A stretch of 64,000 bases of DNA from Daejeonella sp. JGW-45 (GTDB lineage Bacteria; Bacteroidota; Bacteroidia; Sphingobacteriales; Sphingobacteriaceae). Made by a program: the position numbers and the translations under genes. This document shows, piece by piece, positions 26,701 through 34,846 of the stretch. The stretch lies in the NCBI RefSeq assembly GCF_029360805.1, contig NZ_JARKNC010000008.1:680339-744338 (forward strand), in the 5' to 3' direction. The notes under the pieces are model-generated. The model saw nothing but the letters and a program-made list of their open reading frames with translations, did no database searches and had not been told where the DNA came from. Each line of letters starts with the position of its first letter. Position 1 is the stretch's first letter.

Positions 26701-27108
26701 GTGGTTCATCTGCGAAGCAATAGTATACATGCAAGAGAGATCAGCCAACGCGCCCGGCTGAATTTAAAGGATTCAACGGCGACAGGCCTTATCGGCTATC
26801 CGCAAACCAACGGCTGGATGAAATTAAGCGGCATAGACCTGACCGGGATCAGCAGCATTAATCTAAGCTCTATCAACGGACAAGACGAGGGAGGCTTCAC
26901 CGTAGAGATCAGGCTGGGTCAGGAAACAGGTCGATTGATTGGCCGCGGTGACGTTAGCTCAGGTGGCACTCAAAAACAATTTAACAGCCTGATTAAATTG
27001 CAGCCAGTTGCTGATGCAAAGCGCCATGATGTTTATATCATCATAAAGTCTTCAGCGCCGGTCAGGCGACGGCCATTTCTGCAATCACTAACTTTTAATT
27101 CTATCTAA
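23728..27108 (+). CDS. ThuA - PQQ-type sugar dehydrogenase - PKD - cytochrome c multidomain exported protein
   Basis: 1126 residues with an N-terminal signal peptide (~1-25). Order: a ThuA-like domain (~30-242, IQAGGGYAGIHAAADTEYDW, GRAFYTGMGH); a glucose/sorbosone-dehydrogenase-like beta-propeller (~262-705, EEGILGLAADPRY, CCHTGGSIAFGPDGLLYLSTGD, MGNRNPYRI); a PKD domain (~710-795, DPDRDDLTYLWDLGNG); a haem c domain with C872-x-x-C-H876 and a likely Met921 ligand; and a C-terminal beta domain (~960-1126), perhaps carbohydrate-binding. It could oxidise a sugar and pass electrons to its own haem. ThuA is named from trehalose use through 3-keto sugars. Divergent from the isomerase gene; first of the plus-strand set. 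Confidence 0.9.
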   Translation: MKNSTLILFSTGILLSLLSFRMLTQTSKPRILVFSKTPEYRHESIAAGKAAIMKLGREQGFSVDTTEDGRYFTEDSLKKYKTVVFLNTTGNILNTPQQIAFERYIQAGGGYAGIHAAADTEYDWPWYGKLVGGYFASHPKIQAAVINVVDRTNAASSHLPKKWKRTDEWYNYKNLNPDVKVLAYLDESSYEGGQNGTNHPISWYHAFDGGRAFYTGMGHTDETFSDPLFLKHLLGGIKYAMGNNTVLDYSKASTPNAPEENRFVRTVLTQGTLFEPTEMAILPNLDILLVQRRGEILLYKEQTKSISQVGSLNVYSKTSVPGVNAEEGILGLAADPRYKENNYIYIFYSPTDTSVNRLSRFRFVNDQLDRSSEKIVLELYSQREICCHTGGSIAFGPDGLLYLSTGDNSTPFDVPNQKFTNKGFAPLDNRPGLEQYDAGRSSGNTNDLRGKILRIRVLPDGSYQIPEGNLFPPNTPKTRPEIYVMGNRNPYRISIDSKTNFLYWGEVGPDAANDIAERGPRGYDELNQARKAGFFGWPFFVGNNYPYRRYDYRTGTSGEAFDKLKPVNNSPNNTGLEDLPPVSPAFIWYPYAASKEFPQLGTGGRNAEAGPVYYSELFPKETRYPDYFDGKLFMYDWIRGWVKLVTMKPNGDYDSMEPFMGSTSFIAPIDMEVGPDGRLYILEYGKGWFSKNVDAGLVRIDYVAGNRPPKIDDLMISSTSGIMPYKLQAKVAAADPDRDDLTYLWDLGNGVKKTTNQPSIEYVYTKTGEYPVSVQVTDKTGASTVSPAKSVFAGNAQPKLNIALKGNKTFYFPNKQVEYTVNVSDQGSAVNRAKIYVSTTYTKGIDMAGASLGHQEVPEIQVGESLMLKSDCSACHKVNAPSVGPSFTQVSSKYGKDPNALTYIAAKILKGSSGVWGEVAMPPHASMPEDQAQKIAAYILSLGSKTSTRPSLPAQGKIMPAAGSGENTTLNIHASYTDAGSASVRPLTASGVVHLRSNSIHAREISQRARLNLKDSTATGLIGYPQTNGWMKLSGIDLTGISSINLSSINGQDEGGFTVEIRLGQETGRLIGRGDVSSGGTQKQFNSLIKLQPVADAKRHDVYIIIKSSAPVRRRPFLQSLTFNSI

Positions 27109-27121
27109 ATATTATTACAAA

Positions 27122-28288
27122 ATGAACAGAAAACTACGGATGGGGATGGTCGGCGGTGGCAAGGACGCCTTTATAGGCGCCATCCACCGGATAGCGGCAA
27201 ACATGGACGGCCTGGCAGAACTGTCGGCAGGCGCTCTGAGCATAGATCCTGATATAGCGCGCGAAAGCGGTAAGATGTTATTTTTACCGGAGGATCGAAC
27301 ATACGTGAGTTTCGAGGAAATGATCGAAAAGGAGAGCAAGCTGCCCGCCGACAAGAAAATAGATTTTGTCACCATAGTTACGCCGAACTTCGCTCATTTC
27401 GCACCGGCCATGGCAGCCCTGGATAAAGGCTTTCATGTAGTTATCGAAAAACCGATTACATTCACTCTTGAAGAAGCCAAACAGCTCCGGCAAAAAGTTA
27501 AAGAAACCGGACTCATCCTGCTCCTCACCCACACGTATGCAGGGTACCCTATGGTAAAACAAGCTAAACAGATGGTAAAAAATGGAGCCCTGGGCAGGAT
27601 CCGGAAGATCTATGTTGAATACCCACAGGGATGGTTAAGCCGTCTGTCAGAAAGAGAAGGAAACAAAGGGGCTGCATGGCGCACAGATCCTAAAAAATCA
27701 GGCAAAAGCGGAAGCATGGGCGATATAGGCACTCATGCCGCTCATTTAGCAGAGTACGTATCAGGGTTGAAGATCACAAAAGTTTGCGCCGACCTGAATA
27801 TTGTTGTGGAGGGAAGACAGCTTGACGATGACGGGAGTGTGCTTCTTAAATTTGAAAACGAGGCCAGCGGTGTTCTTATGGCTTCACAGGTGGCTGCAGG
27901 TGAAGAAAATGCGCTAAAGATCCGGGTTTACGGAGAAAATGGCGGCTTGGAATGGGCCCAGCAGGAGCCAAACACCCTGTTGGTAAAATGGTTCGACAGA
28001 CCTACCGAGATACTCCGGGCAGGCGCAGGGTATGCCGACAGGCTTTCTTCTTATGCAACACATAATTGCCGGACTCCGGGAGGGCATCCTGAGGGTTACC
28101 TTGAAGCCTTCGGAAACCTATACCGGAATTTTGCATTAACATTGTCGGCCAGGATCGACGGCGTTGAGCCTTCTGCGGAAATGCTCGACTTCCCTTCTGC
28201 AGAAGAGGGTGTCAGGGGTATGGCGTTTATTGAGAACGTGGTAAAAAGCAATGCAAGTAATGAAAAGTGGACCGACTATACTGTTTAA
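27122..28288 (+). CDS. Cytoplasmic Gfo/Idh/MocA-family oxidoreductase
   Basis: 388 residues without a signal peptide. The Rossmann loop MGMVGGGKDAFIG is followed by TPNFAHFAPAM, the signature VIEKPITFT, and the substrate block GDIGTHAAHLAEYVSG. It probably interconverts a keto-sugar and sugar with NAD(H) in the cytoplasm. It follows the fusion gene by 13 bp and precedes the isomerase by 10 bp, so these are one operon. It and the next gene mirror the exported oxidoreductase/isomerase pair of the minus-strand set. Confidence 0.92.
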   Translation: MNRKLRMGMVGGGKDAFIGAIHRIAANMDGLAELSAGALSIDPDIARESGKMLFLPEDRTYVSFEEMIEKESKLPADKKIDFVTIVTPNFAHFAPAMAALDKGFHVVIEKPITFTLEEAKQLRQKVKETGLILLLTHTYAGYPMVKQAKQMVKNGALGRIRKIYVEYPQGWLSRLSEREGNKGAAWRTDPKKSGKSGSMGDIGTHAAHLAEYVSGLKITKVCADLNIVVEGRQLDDDGSVLLKFENEASGVLMASQVAAGEENALKIRVYGENGGLEWAQQEPNTLLVKWFDRPTEILRAGAGYADRLSSYATHNCRTPGGHPEGYLEAFGNLYRNFALTLSARIDGVEPSAEMLDFPSAEEGVRGMAFIENVVKSNASNEKWTDYTV

Positions 28289-28298
28289 CATTTAGGAT

Positions 28299-29351
28299 AT
28301 GACTACGATTAAAGGGCCGGGAGTATTTCTGGCGCAGTTTATAAGTGATGAGGCACCATTTAACAGCCTCGAATCCATTTGCAAATGGGCAAAAAGCCTG
28401 GGCTTTATCGGGGTTCAGATACCCACACTCGACCCCCGCTTTATTGATCTTCAAAAAGCAGCTGAGAGCAAGACATATGCTGATGAGATCAAGGGAATTG
28501 TCAACTCATGCGGCCTGGAGATAACCGAATTATCTACACACCTGCAGGGGCAGCTCGTGGCAGTTAATCCGGCTTTTGATAAGCCATTCGACGTGTTCGC
28601 TCCGGCGCATTTGCAAAATAACCCTAAGGGAAGACAGGAGTGGGCAGTGCAGCAAATGAAATACGCCGCGACAGCTTCCAGAAATCTCGGTTTAAACGCT
28701 CACGCCACATTCAGCGGCTCGCTGCTTTGGCACATGTGGCATCCATGGCCGCAACGGGCTGATGGACTCGTGGATATGGCGTTCACGGAACTCGCCAAAC
28801 GGTGGAGGCCGATCCTGGATCACTTTGACAGGGAAGGTGTGGATGTTTGTTATGAGATCCATCCAGGTGAAGACCTTTTCGACGGAATAACCTATGAGAT
28901 GTTCCTGAAAAAGGTAAACAATCATCCGAGAGCCTGCCTGTTGTATGATCCCTCCCACTTTGTATTACAGCAACTGGATTATATCCAGTATATAGATCAT
29001 TACCACGACCGGATCAAAGCATTTCACGTTAAGGATGCGGAATTTAATTCTACTGGAAAGCAGGGAACTTTTGGCGGCTATCAAAACTGGGCGAACCGTG
29101 CCGGGCGTTACCGCTCGCCGGGCGATGGACAGGTTGATTTCAAACGCATCTTCAGTAAGCTGACACAGTATGATTATTCTGGCTGGGCAGTAATGGAATG
29201 GGAATGCTGTATCAAACACCCGGAGGATGGCGCGCGCGAGGGATCTGCATTCATAAAAGATCACATTATCCGGGTTACGGAGAAAGCGTTCGATGATTTT
29301 GCAGGGGGAGCCAGCAATGACGAGCTGAACCGTACGATCCTGGGGATATAA
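28299..29351 (+). CDS. Cytoplasmic sugar phosphate isomerase/epimerase
   Basis: 350 residues of the AP-endonuclease-2-type TIM barrel, without a signal. Visible metal-site segments are CYEIHPGEDLFDG (Glu, His), LLYDPSHFVLQQLD (Asp, His), AFHVKDAEF and AVMEWECC (Glu). Relatives isomerise or epimerise keto-sugars next to Gfo/Idh/MocA dehydrogenases. Together with the gene before it, it could complete intracellular processing of the oxidised sugar. Confidence 0.9.
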   Translation: MTTIKGPGVFLAQFISDEAPFNSLESICKWAKSLGFIGVQIPTLDPRFIDLQKAAESKTYADEIKGIVNSCGLEITELSTHLQGQLVAVNPAFDKPFDVFAPAHLQNNPKGRQEWAVQQMKYAATASRNLGLNAHATFSGSLLWHMWHPWPQRADGLVDMAFTELAKRWRPILDHFDREGVDVCYEIHPGEDLFDGITYEMFLKKVNNHPRACLLYDPSHFVLQQLDYIQYIDHYHDRIKAFHVKDAEFNSTGKQGTFGGYQNWANRAGRYRSPGDGQVDFKRIFSKLTQYDYSGWAVMEWECCIKHPEDGAREGSAFIKDHIIRVTEKAFDDFAGGASNDELNRTILGI

Positions 29352-29413
29352 ATTAAAAACTGTAACTTCACAACGCTGTTAACATGATACAGCAGATCTT
29401 AAAATAACGAACG

Positions 29414-29471
29414 TTGCATGGGCTTACCGCTCAGCCATGAAGATAAGCTCATGCAATCCCGCGCGTGCGGG
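29414..29471. repeat. Double hairpin upstream of the cytochrome c gene
   Basis: A 13-bp stem, TTGCATGGGCTTA (29414-29426) with TAAGCTCATGCAA (29444-29456, one G-T pair), is followed by a second hairpin CCCGC-gcgt-GCGGG (29458-29471). The layout and stem sequence match the double hairpin at 2598-2667 before gapA. It lies 20 bp before the cytochrome c start. Confidence 0.65.
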
Positions 29472-29491
29472 ACATAAAAAATTACACACTA

Positions 29492-29929
29492 ATGAAAAAA
29501 GCAATTCTTATTCTCGGAATATGCAGCGTGATAATAGCTTGCAACAGTAATGAAAAAACCGGCTCGTCAGCAGATTCCTCATCGCCCGGCCAGGATCAAA
29601 GCGCGGTTGCGCAGCAGCCGGATGTCGATACTAATGTGAACAAGATCGGAACGGATTCGCCTGTTGCATCGGCAGGGAAAGGTGAAGAGCTAATTAATAA
29701 AAGCGATTGTCTCACCTGTCATAAAGTTGATGTAAAGCTTTTGGGACCAGCTTACCAGGATGTAGCGGCAAAGTATGCAGCAACTGATGAGAATATCAAG
29801 ATGCTAGCCGGCAAGATCATCAATGGCGGCAGCGGTAACTGGGGCGACATTCCCATGGCTCCACACCCGTCTATTTCAGAAGCTGACGCCACTGAAATGG
29901 TTAAATATATCCTATCCTTAAAAAAATAA
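29492..29929 (+). CDS. Cytochrome c lipoprotein (single haem)
   Basis: 145 residues. A lipoprotein signal with lipobox IIAC (Cys near residue 20) is followed by a Ser/Gln-rich linker, then one class I cytochrome c domain with SDCLTCHKVD as the haem site and a likely Met ligand in DIPMAPH. It closely resembles the cytochrome domain of the fusion protein at 23728. It likely carries electrons from the GMC dehydrogenase or the fusion protein to the respiratory chain in the periplasm. The start at 29492 gives a proper signal peptide; an upstream in-frame extension would overlap the hairpin. Confidence 0.92.
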   Translation: MKKAILILGICSVIIACNSNEKTGSSADSSSPGQDQSAVAQQPDVDTNVNKIGTDSPVASAGKGEELINKSDCLTCHKVDVKLLGPAYQDVAAKYAATDENIKMLAGKIINGGSGNWGDIPMAPHPSISEADATEMVKYILSLKK

Positions 29930-29932
29930 CAT

Positions 29933-30640
29933 ATGAGATCTTTGAGTTTTGTAATTCTTGCCGCAGTGATTTTATCAGCATGCAGCTCCGGAAGAAATGC
30001 TATGAACAGTTCAGAAAGTAAAGGCTGGCAAAAATTATTCGATGGGAAGACAACCAGCGGATGGCACACCTATGGCAAATCTGCCGCGGGTACTGACTGG
30101 AAAGTAGCAGACGGGGCTATATTTCTTGATGCAAAGAACCGGACTCCCGGACAGGGCGGCGACCTGGTTACAAATGAAGAGTTTACGAATTACCACTTAA
30201 AACTGGACTGGAAGATCTCAAAAAACGGAAACAGCGGTATTATCTTCAATGTCAACGAAGACCCGGCTAAGTATAAAGCAACATACAATACAGGCCCTGA
30301 AATGCAGGTTCTGGACAATGATGGACATGCCGATGGTAAGATCATAAAACACCGCGCGGGAGACCTCTACGACCTGATAAAGAGCCGCAAGGAAAATGTC
30401 AGGCCTGTTGGCGAATGGAACACCTCTGAGATCATCCTGAATAATGGCCAGCTTGAGTTCATCCAAAACGGCGAATCAATTGTTAAAACAACGATGTGGG
30501 ATGATAACTGGAATCAACTGGTAGCCGGCAGCAAGTTTAAAGCATGGCCAGGCTTTGGAACATACAAAACCGGAAAGATAGCACTGCAGGATCACGGAGA
30601 TGAGGTTTGGTATCGGAATATTGTTATAAAACGACTTTAG
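29933..30640 (+). CDS. DUF1080 lipoprotein, 3-keto-disaccharide hydrolase family
   Basis: 235 residues with a lipoprotein signal (lipobox LSAC) and one concanavalin-like beta-sandwich domain (~30-233). Visible family segments are WQKLFDGKTTSGWHTYG, DGAIFLDA, LKLDWKISKNGNSGI, GPEMQVLDNDGH, GEWNTSEIILNNGQ and GKIALQDHGDEVWYRNI. Some DUF1080 members cleave 3-keto-glucosides, which fits the oxidoreductases around it. It starts 3 bp after the cytochrome gene and ends the operon. Confidence 0.92.
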   Translation: MRSLSFVILAAVILSACSSGRNAMNSSESKGWQKLFDGKTTSGWHTYGKSAAGTDWKVADGAIFLDAKNRTPGQGGDLVTNEEFTNYHLKLDWKISKNGNSGIIFNVNEDPAKYKATYNTGPEMQVLDNDGHADGKIIKHRAGDLYDLIKSRKENVRPVGEWNTSEIILNNGQLEFIQNGESIVKTTMWDDNWNQLVAGSKFKAWPGFGTYKTGKIALQDHGDEVWYRNIVIKRL

Positions 30641-30710
30641 TTTTTGAGGAGGGGAATTTCAAACGTTCAGTTTTATTCTTAAGGTGAAGGCTGAGCCGAC
30701 TAACATTCGG

Positions 30711-30740
30711 AGCTGAAAGTTGTAAACTGAAAGCTGAAAT
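30711..30740. repeat. Left inverted arm of four-helix-bundle element 2 (7-bp period)
   Basis: Heptads AGCTGAA, AGTTGTA, AACTGAA, AGCTGAA. It matches the reverse complement of part of 31214-31265 at 26 of 30 positions. It lies 4 bp beyond the stop of the four-helix-bundle gene. Confidence 0.7.
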
Positions 30741-30744
30741 AAGC

Positions 30745-31104
30745 CTAGCGATTAAGAGAGGATTTAATGGTTTTAACAGTACTTACAAGCATTTGAATTA
30801 TTTCGCTGCAATCTGGGATAATGGACGAAAACTCTTCTTCAGTGAGATAATGTGAATCTTTCAGCAAAAGCAACCAAAACTTAGTCTCATTGGCTTCTTT
30901 CAAAGCAATGTTCATTTTATTTAGAAAGTCCGCTTTTGACTGTGCATGTTCTGCTTCATAGCTAAGAGCATCAGGAGCTGTTCCGCTTCTCAATAGCTGT
31001 TTGGAAAGCACGAATTCCCTTCTAGTTTCACATAAAAACTTATAAAGCTTTACGATCCTTATTGCAAATGCATACGTTTTAATCTGGATAAGGCTGTCTC
31101 TCAT
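30745..31104 (-). CDS. Four-helix-bundle protein, second divergent copy
   Basis: 119 residues, the same length as the copy at 16806 but of another subfamily (AFAIRIVKLYKFLCET, QLLRSGTAPDALSYEAEHAQ, SKADFLNKMNIALKEANET). It is all-helical and the function is not established. Like copy 1 it is on the minus strand, between convergent genes (DUF1080 and the D-threonine-aldolase-like gene), and flanked by inverted 7-bp-period arms, here with a different heptad sequence. Confidence 0.88.
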   Translation of the reverse strand: MRDSLIQIKTYAFAIRIVKLYKFLCETRREFVLSKQLLRSGTAPDALSYEAEHAQSKADFLNKMNIALKEANETKFWLLLLKDSHYLTEEEFSSIIPDCSEIIQMLVSTVKTIKSSLNR

Positions 31105-31213
31105 TAAATTGCTGCATTATATACGTTGCAACTTAATGAGAGAATAGGTGATTTGAGTAAATAATTATTTTACGACACAAGCCCTTGATTTAACGGAATT
31201 CAGTCTCGCTTTC

Positions 31214-31265
31214 CGTTTTCAGCTTTCAGTTTTCAGTTTTCAGCTTTCAGTTCCCAACTCTCAAC
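31214..31265. repeat. Right inverted arm of four-helix-bundle element 2
   Basis: Heptads TTCAGCT, TTCAGTT, TTCAGTT, TTCAGCT, TTCAGTT, CCCAACT, CTCAACT. The tract ends immediately before the stop codon of the next gene (31266). Confidence 0.8.
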
Positions 31266-32486
31266 TTATTGAGATTTCCCCCGGGCCAGCACAGGTATAA
31301 TTGACTCAACCTTATCATTCCTGATCCCGTAAATTATATCATACAGGTTAACGATGGGATCACAGTGGGGAGCTATAATTTCCAGCTTATCACCAACTTT
31401 ATAGGTCTTATTTGCTTTCTCAAACGTTATAGCCCCAAACTCGTCGGAGCCGGCATTATAGTTAAATCCAGGTTCGCCGATTACAAGCGGAGTGGGTTTA
31501 TTAAGAGTGAATGCTTTCGCGCCGGAATCTGTTGTCAGACGGCCGGGAACACGGTTGTTAATGACGGTGGCTATAACCGTCAGCGAAACGTCGAAATCAT
31601 CAAATACCGTTTCATTTTTCTCCCCTCCTATTTCCACGTACTGGCGGTCCATGAATAGGTAGCTTCCCACCTGAACATCGGTAAATCCGGGAACTACACT
31701 CATGATGTCGTAAGTACCTGTCCCTCCTCCGCTGAATATCTCCATGTTCAACCCCGCAGCCTTCATCATATCGTAAGTTTTTACAACCGGCTCGAAGGTT
31801 TTCAGTGCACGTTCCTGTCGTGCCTTGAATCCAACTACATGCTGGACGCCACCATCGTAAGCAAGTATACCGCAGAATTTGAGATTCGGCATTTTATCAA
31901 TCATTTGCGCAAGCGCCAGAGCCTGTTCACCAGGAGCCACGCCGGTTCTCCCGATCACGTCTATGTCAAGCGTAACCTCGGCTTTAATACCTGCCGCTTT
32001 TGCTGCGTCCTGAAGGTCCTGTATGTTTTGAGCGTTATCTACAGCCTGAATAAAGCCGCTGTGCTTCTTCCGGAGCGCCATCGCTTTAATAATCTTCGGA
32101 GCCGAAACATTTACAGTGGTCAACAACACATTTTTAATCCCATTCTCCAGCATCACCTCTGCTTCGCCAAGCTTAGCAGCACAAACCCCCAAAGCTCCGG
32201 CGGCAACTTGCATTTTAGCTATAGCAGGCGATTTATGAGTCTTGACATGCGGGCGTACACCTACGCCGGTGCCTTGCAGACGAGTATGTACTTTCTTAAT
32301 ATTCCGCTCCATTTTGTCGAGATCGACAATTAACGCGGGTGTATCGAGATCCCATTTAGATTTGCCGATTGCCCCTTTATCTAAAATCATTTCTAAATTT
32401 TTAGCCTGTAAGGCGGGAGCTAATAAAGTTCCGGCGCCGGCCAGGGCGCTTGTTTGCAGAAAATTGCGACGGCTGAAAGACGACAT
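31266..32486 (-). CDS. Tat-exported D-threonine-aldolase-like PLP enzyme (alanine-racemase fold III)
   Basis: 406 residues. A twin-arginine signal (SRRNFLQTSALAGAGTLLAP, ~5-25) is followed by the fold-III barrel with the PLP lysine in RPHVKTHKSP and a C-terminal beta domain with the metal-type segment APHCDPIVNLYD. D-threonine aldolases and D-serine dehydratases share this layout and split or deaminate D-3-hydroxyamino acids. Export of a PLP enzyme fits Tat, which moves folded proteins. It may recycle D-amino acids in the periplasm. Convergent with DUF1080 across four-helix-bundle element 2. Confidence 0.88.
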   Translation of the reverse strand: MSSFSRRNFLQTSALAGAGTLLAPALQAKNLEMILDKGAIGKSKWDLDTPALIVDLDKMERNIKKVHTRLQGTGVGVRPHVKTHKSPAIAKMQVAAGALGVCAAKLGEAEVMLENGIKNVLLTTVNVSAPKIIKAMALRKKHSGFIQAVDNAQNIQDLQDAAKAAGIKAEVTLDIDVIGRTGVAPGEQALALAQMIDKMPNLKFCGILAYDGGVQHVVGFKARQERALKTFEPVVKTYDMMKAAGLNMEIFSGGGTGTYDIMSVVPGFTDVQVGSYLFMDRQYVEIGGEKNETVFDDFDVSLTVIATVINNRVPGRLTTDSGAKAFTLNKPTPLVIGEPGFNYNAGSDEFGAITFEKANKTYKVGDKLEIIAPHCDPIVNLYDIIYGIRNDKVESIIPVLARGKSQ

Positions 32487-32763
32487 AGTTATTGTGTTTA
32501 GGTTGTCATAAATCTAATATTTATTTTTCATTTGTTTTATGAGAAAGCGAGAGACTGCAAAAACCGGTGAATTAAAGCAACGACTGTAACAATAGGGTGT
32601 GCTTAAACACCGCTCATTCTCCGCTTGAGGTCCGGTTTAGGAATGGTTTAGGACCGCTTGGACTCCGGTTGCGGCCGGAACTGGCGGGCGAGCCGAAATT
32701 GGTGTCTATCGAATATAGAGTCTCACTGATCCAGGAATAAGAAAGGATACCACGAATGAAAAT
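32487..32763. other. Intergenic region with GGTTTAGGA repeats
   Basis: 277 bp without a gene. It has a short direct repeat, GGTTTAGGA twice near 32633-32653, flanked by GGTCC and GGACC, and GC-rich CCGCTTG repeats. It holds the promoter side of the exported PLP gene and the 3' side of tyrS; no clear promoter box or terminator was recognised. Confidence 0.4.
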
Positions 32764-34047
32764 TTATTCTGAAATAATCAGAAAGTAATTCTTCTTGCCT
32801 TTTTGAGCCACGAGAAATCGTTCATTAATGAGATCAGAAGTTGAGAGTAAATGTGCGGGATCATCGACCTTCTGCTTATTAACAGACACGCCCCCGCCTG
32901 TTATCATTTTCCTTGCTTCGCCTTTTGACGGGAAAACAGAAGTCTTTTCTGCAAGCAGATCGGTTACATTAATTCCGGCAGACAATTCATCTTTTGACAC
33001 AGCAAATTGAGGAAGGCCGTCAAAAACCTCCAGAACCTGCTCATTATTTAATCCATTCAGGAATTCGAGTGAACCTCCGCCGAAAAGAAACTCTGATGTT
33101 TTCAGGGCAGTTTGAAGAGCTTCTTCAGAATGGCTTCGCACTGTGATTTCTTCGGCAAGTGCCTTTTGAAGAATCCTTAAGTGCGGAGCCCGGTCATGCT
33201 CGGCTTCTAAGGCTTCGATCTCTTCCCTGGATTTCAATGTAAAGATCCGGATCCAGCTTTTAGCATCTGCATCCGTAGTATTTAGCCAGAACTGGTAGAA
33301 TTTATAAGGAGATGTTTTGGCCGGATCAAGCCATACTGCACCACTTTCGGTCTTGCCAAATTTGGTACCATCAGCTTTTTTAATAAGTTGGGTTGTTATC
33401 GCATAAGCGGTACCGGCAGCTTTACGGCGGATCATCTCTGTACCGGTAACAATATTTCCCCATTGATCTGAGCCGCCCATTTGAACAAGGCAATTCTTTT
33501 CCTTCCAGAGATAATAGAAGTCGTAACCCTGCACTAACTGGTAGCTAAACTCAGTGAAGGACATGCCTGTCTCGCCTTCAAGACGCTTCTTAACAGAATC
33601 CTTCGCCATCATGTAATTGACAGTAAGATGCTTGCCTACATCCCGTATAAAATCAAGGAACGTAAAGTTCTTGAACCAGTCGTAATTATTCACCATTTCA
33701 GCACTTTTTGCCCCGCAATCAAAATCGAGGAATTTCTTCAGCTGAGATTCCAGGCATCTAACGTTATGGTTGAGCACGTCTTCCGAAAGCAGGTTCCGTT
33801 CGGCAGACTTGCCTGATGGATCACCAACCATACCCGTGGCACCTCCTACCAGGGCGACAGGTTTATGCCCCGCACGCTGAAAGTGGATGAGCGTCATGAT
33901 CTGAGTCAGGTGACCGACATGCAGAGAATCAGCGGTCGGATCGAATCCTATATAGCCCGAGGTAAGTCCCTTATTAAGTTCTTCTTCAGTACCAGGCATT
34001 ATATCATGCAGCATTCCCCGCCAGCGTAATTCTTCTACAAAATTCAT
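32764..34047 (-). CDS. tyrS: Tyrosyl-tRNA synthetase
   Basis: Charges tRNA-Tyr with tyrosine. 427 residues from the ATG at 34047 ([15 protein letters not shown]), preferred over an upstream alternative start because of conservation and a perfect -7 box 23 bp upstream. Class I signatures: the HIGH-like HVGH in [12 protein letters not shown] (~35-45) and the KMSKS-like KFGKTESG (~230). The C-terminal S4-type RNA-binding domain (~360-427) includes [17 protein letters not shown]. The length is typical of the TyrRS of this phylum. Confidence 0.97.
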   Translation of the reverse strand: MNFVEELRWRGMLHDIMPGTEEELNKGLTSGYIGFDPTADSLHVGHLTQIMTLIHFQRAGHKPVALVGGATGMVGDPSGKSAERNLLSEDVLNHNVRCLESQLKKFLDFDCGAKSAEMVNNYDWFKNFTFLDFIRDVGKHLTVNYMMAKDSVKKRLEGETGMSFTEFSYQLVQGYDFYYLWKEKNCLVQMGGSDQWGNIVTGTEMIRRKAAGTAYAITTQLIKKADGTKFGKTESGAVWLDPAKTSPYKFYQFWLNTTDADAKSWIRIFTLKSREEIEALEAEHDRAPHLRILQKALAEEITVRSHSEEALQTALKTSEFLFGGGSLEFLNGLNNEQVLEVFDGLPQFAVSKDELSAGINVTDLLAEKTSVFPSKGEARKMITGGGVSVNKQKVDDPAHLLSTSDLINERFLVAQKGKKNYFLIISE

Positions 34048-34069
34048 TTGATTATCTCGTTTTTGCCTG

Positions 34070-34077
34070 CAAATATA
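34070..34077 (-). promoter_or_regulatory. -7 promoter element of tyrS (TATATTTG)
   Basis: A perfect match to the TAnnTTTG consensus on the minus strand, 22 bp before the tyrS ATG. The -33 TTTG is not clear. Confidence 0.5.
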
Positions 34078-34183
34078 ACAGAATTGGCAACACACGGGCA
34101 TTGCAAATTTTTCGTAAATTTATAGCAGACGAGCGCTAATACGTATTTCCCATATTAGTTTGAAAGAGCTTATAAATTCCCGC

Positions 34184-34846
34184 ATGAACTTTTTGTCGCA
34201 TTTTTACTTTGACAGGCATACCAGCGATCCAAACATCGTGCTCGGTACGGTATTGCCAGATCTTGTAAGAAATGCGAGAAAAGACTGGAAATTTCGCCCT
34301 GAAAAGAGGGAACACCTTTTTACAGGGCAGGCGGAAAAAGCTATCCTAAAGGGGTGGAAACGACATCTTGTTGTCGACAAACACTTTCATAATTCCGGCT
34401 TTTTTATCAAGCACACCAACGCCATACGAACGGCTATAGCACCTGTACTCGAAAATTCGCCGGTACGCCCCTCATTCCTGGCACACATTGCGCTGGAACT
34501 TATGCTTGACAGCATTCTGATCACTGATGATGTCATCGATGCGAACGATCTTTACTCTAACCTCCGGCGTGCTGACGACCTGGCTATCAATAAGTTTCTT
34601 AAACTTAACGCGATGGACGACACGGCTCACTTCTTCAAGTTCTTCGAGAAGTTTCTCGAATCAGGTTATCTCAACGGTTACCGCGAGGCACATAATATCA
34701 TGTACGCCCTTAACCGTATCTGTACGCGAATCTGGCCGGACCCAATGAATGACACACAGTTACTGCAAGCGAGCGCGATCTTGCTTGGGTACCAGGACGA
34801 GCTCCGGGGGTGTTATGGAGAGATTTTTGAGGAAATCGGGAAAGTA

